From positions 1 through 6,125 of the forward strand of contig URSX01000098.1 in NCBI GenBank assembly GCA_900550615.1: 6,125 nucleotides of DNA, given 5' to 3'. Source of the DNA: an uncultured Eubacteriales bacterium. Its GTDB lineage: Bacteria > Bacillota > Clostridia > Oscillospirales > Oscillospiraceae. Positions 4,827 through 6,125 of the stretch are shown here, in pieces. The notes under the pieces are model-generated. The model did not search any database and had not been told where the DNA came from. It saw only the letters and a program-made list of their open reading frames with translations. Each line of letters opens with the position of its first letter. Position 1 is the first letter of the stretch. Made by a program: the position numbers and the translations under genes.

Positions 4827-4976
4827 ATGAGCAAAAAAACCACCAAGCGGTCTTTGCTGGCCAGCGTGTTTGCGCTGGTGCTGTGCGTGGCGATGCTGGT
4901 TGGGTCCACCTTCGCGTGGTTCACCGACACCGCATCCACCGGGGTCAATAAGATCCAGGCGGGCAATCTGGATGTA
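4827..4976 (+). repeat. Duplicated signal-peptide module, copy 2
   Basis: Counterpart of 1757-1906: 134 of 150 bases identical, with 15 of 16 changes silent. The longest identical run covers the cleavage-site codons (TCCACCTTCGCGTGGTTCAC and a few bases on). Confidence 0.9.
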
Positions 4977-5990
4977 AAGCTTATGTACAGCACCGATATG
5001 GTTGAGTGGAAGGAAGCCACCGATCAGACCAAGCTCTTTGACGACAAAGCCCTGTGGGAGCCGGGTTACACACAGGTGGTCTATCTGAAGATTGTAAACG
5101 CCGGCAATCTGGCTCTGAAATATGAGGCCGGCTTCTCCAAAAACTACACCTCCAACAGAGGGAAAAATGTGAACGGCGATTGGTACCGTGTGGACAATTA
5201 TCTGAAGATCGGCACTGCCGAGACCGCGACCAAGTTTGCAAACCGCGAGGCTGTTTGGTCTGCCATTGCCGCCACCGAAAAGACTTTGGCGAAGGATGTT
5301 ATGCTTACCGACGGTTGGATCACGCTGAAGGCCGGAGAATCGTCCAAGCCCTTCGCTGTAGCGATCTACATGCCCACCTCGGTCGGCAACGAGGCCAACG
5401 CTTCCAAGCACAGACCTTCCTCTGTTTCCGGTCTCGGCATTGAGGTGCGCGCTACGCAGGCGACTGTGGAAAGCGACAGCTTCGGCACCGATTACGATGC
5501 AAATACGGCTACCGTTCTCGATCGCGTGGAGTACACCGACGGCGAACATACTGTGACCGGCAACATTCAGGCAAACGGCGCATACGGTGCAATTCACGGA
5601 ACGGGTACTGCCAAGATTACTGTAGATGCTACAACGGTTTACGGCACCTATGTCAGCAATTATGCGATGGCCGTCTGCGCCTCCGGAAGATCTGAGATCA
5701 CCATAAAGGGCGGCGAATTTGCAAACCAGGCTCCCGCGGGTTCCACGCTGTCCCTGATTTATGCACAGGATAATGCGAAGATCACCATCGAAGGCGGCAC
5801 CTTTAAGTGCGTCAGCCCGGAGTGGACGCTGAACTGCAATGACAACGATGCTGCCACTATCACCGTCAAGGGCGGCTCGTTCTATCAGTTTGACCCGTCC
5901 AATGTCACTGTCGGCGAGGGTGAAATCATCATTGCTGATGGCTACAAGGTCGTTCAGAGCGGCGATTGGTACACTGTCGTTGCCAAGTAA
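4827..5990 (+). CDS. Secreted TasA/camelysin-like protein with SipW-type signal peptide, shorter paralogue
   Basis: 387-aa exported protein, paralogue of the gene at 1757. Residues 1-50 differ from it only at position 4 (Lys for Asn), including the predicted SipW-type cleavage after Ala30 (GSTFA|WFTD). The TasA-like part keeps landmarks LWEPG (76-80), NAGNLALKY (91-99) and ATQATVESDSF (209-219), but most residues between them differ and the insert lengths change. After about 235 it carries strand-turn repeats ITIKGGEF (291-298), ITIEGGTF (319-326) and ITVKGGSF (345-352), spaced 28 and 26 residues, suggesting a short beta-helix. It ends in DGYKVVQSGDWYTVVAK, a tail I recall from other Clostridia surface proteins with GGxF repeats; gene 1 lacks it. 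No LPXTG motif or C-terminal membrane helix, so retention at the surface would need assembly or partners. Own promoter, own leader and own terminator make it a single-gene transcript. Likely surface or matrix role by family; specific function unknown. Confidence 0.9.
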   Translation: MSKKTTKRSLLASVFALVLCVAMLVGSTFAWFTDTASTGVNKIQAGNLDVKLMYSTDMVEWKEATDQTKLFDDKALWEPGYTQVVYLKIVNAGNLALKYEAGFSKNYTSNRGKNVNGDWYRVDNYLKIGTAETATKFANREAVWSAIAATEKTLAKDVMLTDGWITLKAGESSKPFAVAIYMPTSVGNEANASKHRPSSVSGLGIEVRATQATVESDSFGTDYDANTATVLDRVEYTDGEHTVTGNIQANGAYGAIHGTGTAKITVDATTVYGTYVSNYAMAVCASGRSEITIKGGEFANQAPAGSTLSLIYAQDNAKITIEGGTFKCVSPEWTLNCNDNDAATITVKGGSFYQFDPSNVTVGEGEIIIADGYKVVQSGDWYTVVAK

Positions 5991-6046
5991 GATGCGATCC
6001 CTCTGACCTCCCGCTTTTTACAGGAGAAAAATAAAGCAAAGCATAA

Positions 6047-6077
6047 GGCCCCCGGCGCTTCAGCGCCGGGGGCTTTT
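6047..6077 (+). terminator. Intrinsic terminator of SipW-type gene 2
   Basis: GCCCCCGGCGC (6048-6058), loop TTCA, GCGCCGGGGGC (6063-6073), then TTTT. The 11-bp all-GC stem is strong; the T tract is short. Its last T is the first base of the second 21-bp direct repeat. Confidence 0.88.
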
Positions 6078-6097
6078 GAGACTGTCGATAAAGTGGT
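6077..6097 (+). repeat. 21-bp direct repeat, copy 2
   Basis: Exact copy of 1527-1547 in the same orientation, placed directly after the terminator. Here the first bases are the terminator T tract rather than a stop codon. Confidence 0.9.
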
Positions 6098-6101
6098 ATA
6101 T

Positions 6102-6125
6102 TTGCGATAACGGTAAGGAAGGGTG
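6102..6125 (+). promoter_or_regulatory. Possible start of a third SipW-unit promoter, cut by the window end
   Basis: TTGCGA (6102-6107) follows the second direct repeat by 4 bases, and the window ends in AGGGTG, which resembles the AGGGTGA just before the -10 of the first unit. If that match is real the spacer would be about 19 bp rather than 17, and the -10 lies outside the window. Confidence 0.35.

Noticed and set aside
1527..6097. The 21-bp repeat as terminal inverted repeats of an insertion sequence or composite transposon
   Set aside because: Copies are direct, not inverted; no transposase or integrase is encoded between them and no target-site duplication is visible.

Overview
The window looks like a chromosomal segment of a GC-rich Gram-positive anaerobe, most likely a gut Clostridia of the Oscillospiraceae type. 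This is inferred from strong AAGGAG ribosome binding sites, Gram-positive intrinsic terminators, TG-extended -10 promoters and SipW-type secreted proteins. No rRNA, tRNA, CRISPR array, transposase or phage gene was found.

Layout: (1) 2-1529, a two-gene operon on +: the C-terminal part of an alpha-oxoamine synthase (PLP enzyme joining an amino acid to an acyl-CoA/ACP), then a classical short-chain dehydrogenase overlapping it by 8 bp. The pair fits synthesis of a sphingoid-like base or another reduced amino-ketone or amino-alcohol. (2) 1530-3358, a promoter, a leader with two perfect hairpins, and a 533-aa secreted protein with a SipW-type signal peptide, a TasA/camelysin-like domain and a beta-helix-like C-terminus. 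(3) 3359-3654, two more abutting hairpins, a small one-helix membrane ORF with no in-frame stop, and a strong terminator that lies inside that ORF. (4) 3714-4558, a divergent pair: a single-domain cupin on - and a 140-aa helical protein of unknown function on +. (5) 4559-5990, a second copy of the promoter / double-hairpin leader / SipW-type signal unit driving a 387-aa protein whose mature part differs. (6) 5991-6125, a terminator, a second copy of a 21-bp direct repeat whose first copy starts at the dehydrogenase stop codon, and what may be the beginning of a third promoter cut by the window edge.

The most interesting theme is the repeated surface-protein unit. The two SipW-type genes are nearly identical over their first 50 residues (one substitution; 15 of 16 nucleotide changes silent) but differ strongly afterwards. 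Both have the same promoter layout (TTGCGA, 17 bp, TGn-extended -10), a shared box upstream of the -35, the same Shine-Dalgarno spacing, and two abutting leader hairpins whose stems differ in sequence but stay paired. This suggests a family of co-regulated, domain-swapped exported proteins. The SipW-type signal peptidase they would need is not in the window. The secreted-protein genes look lower in GC than their neighbours beyond the signal module, consistent with mosaic origin.
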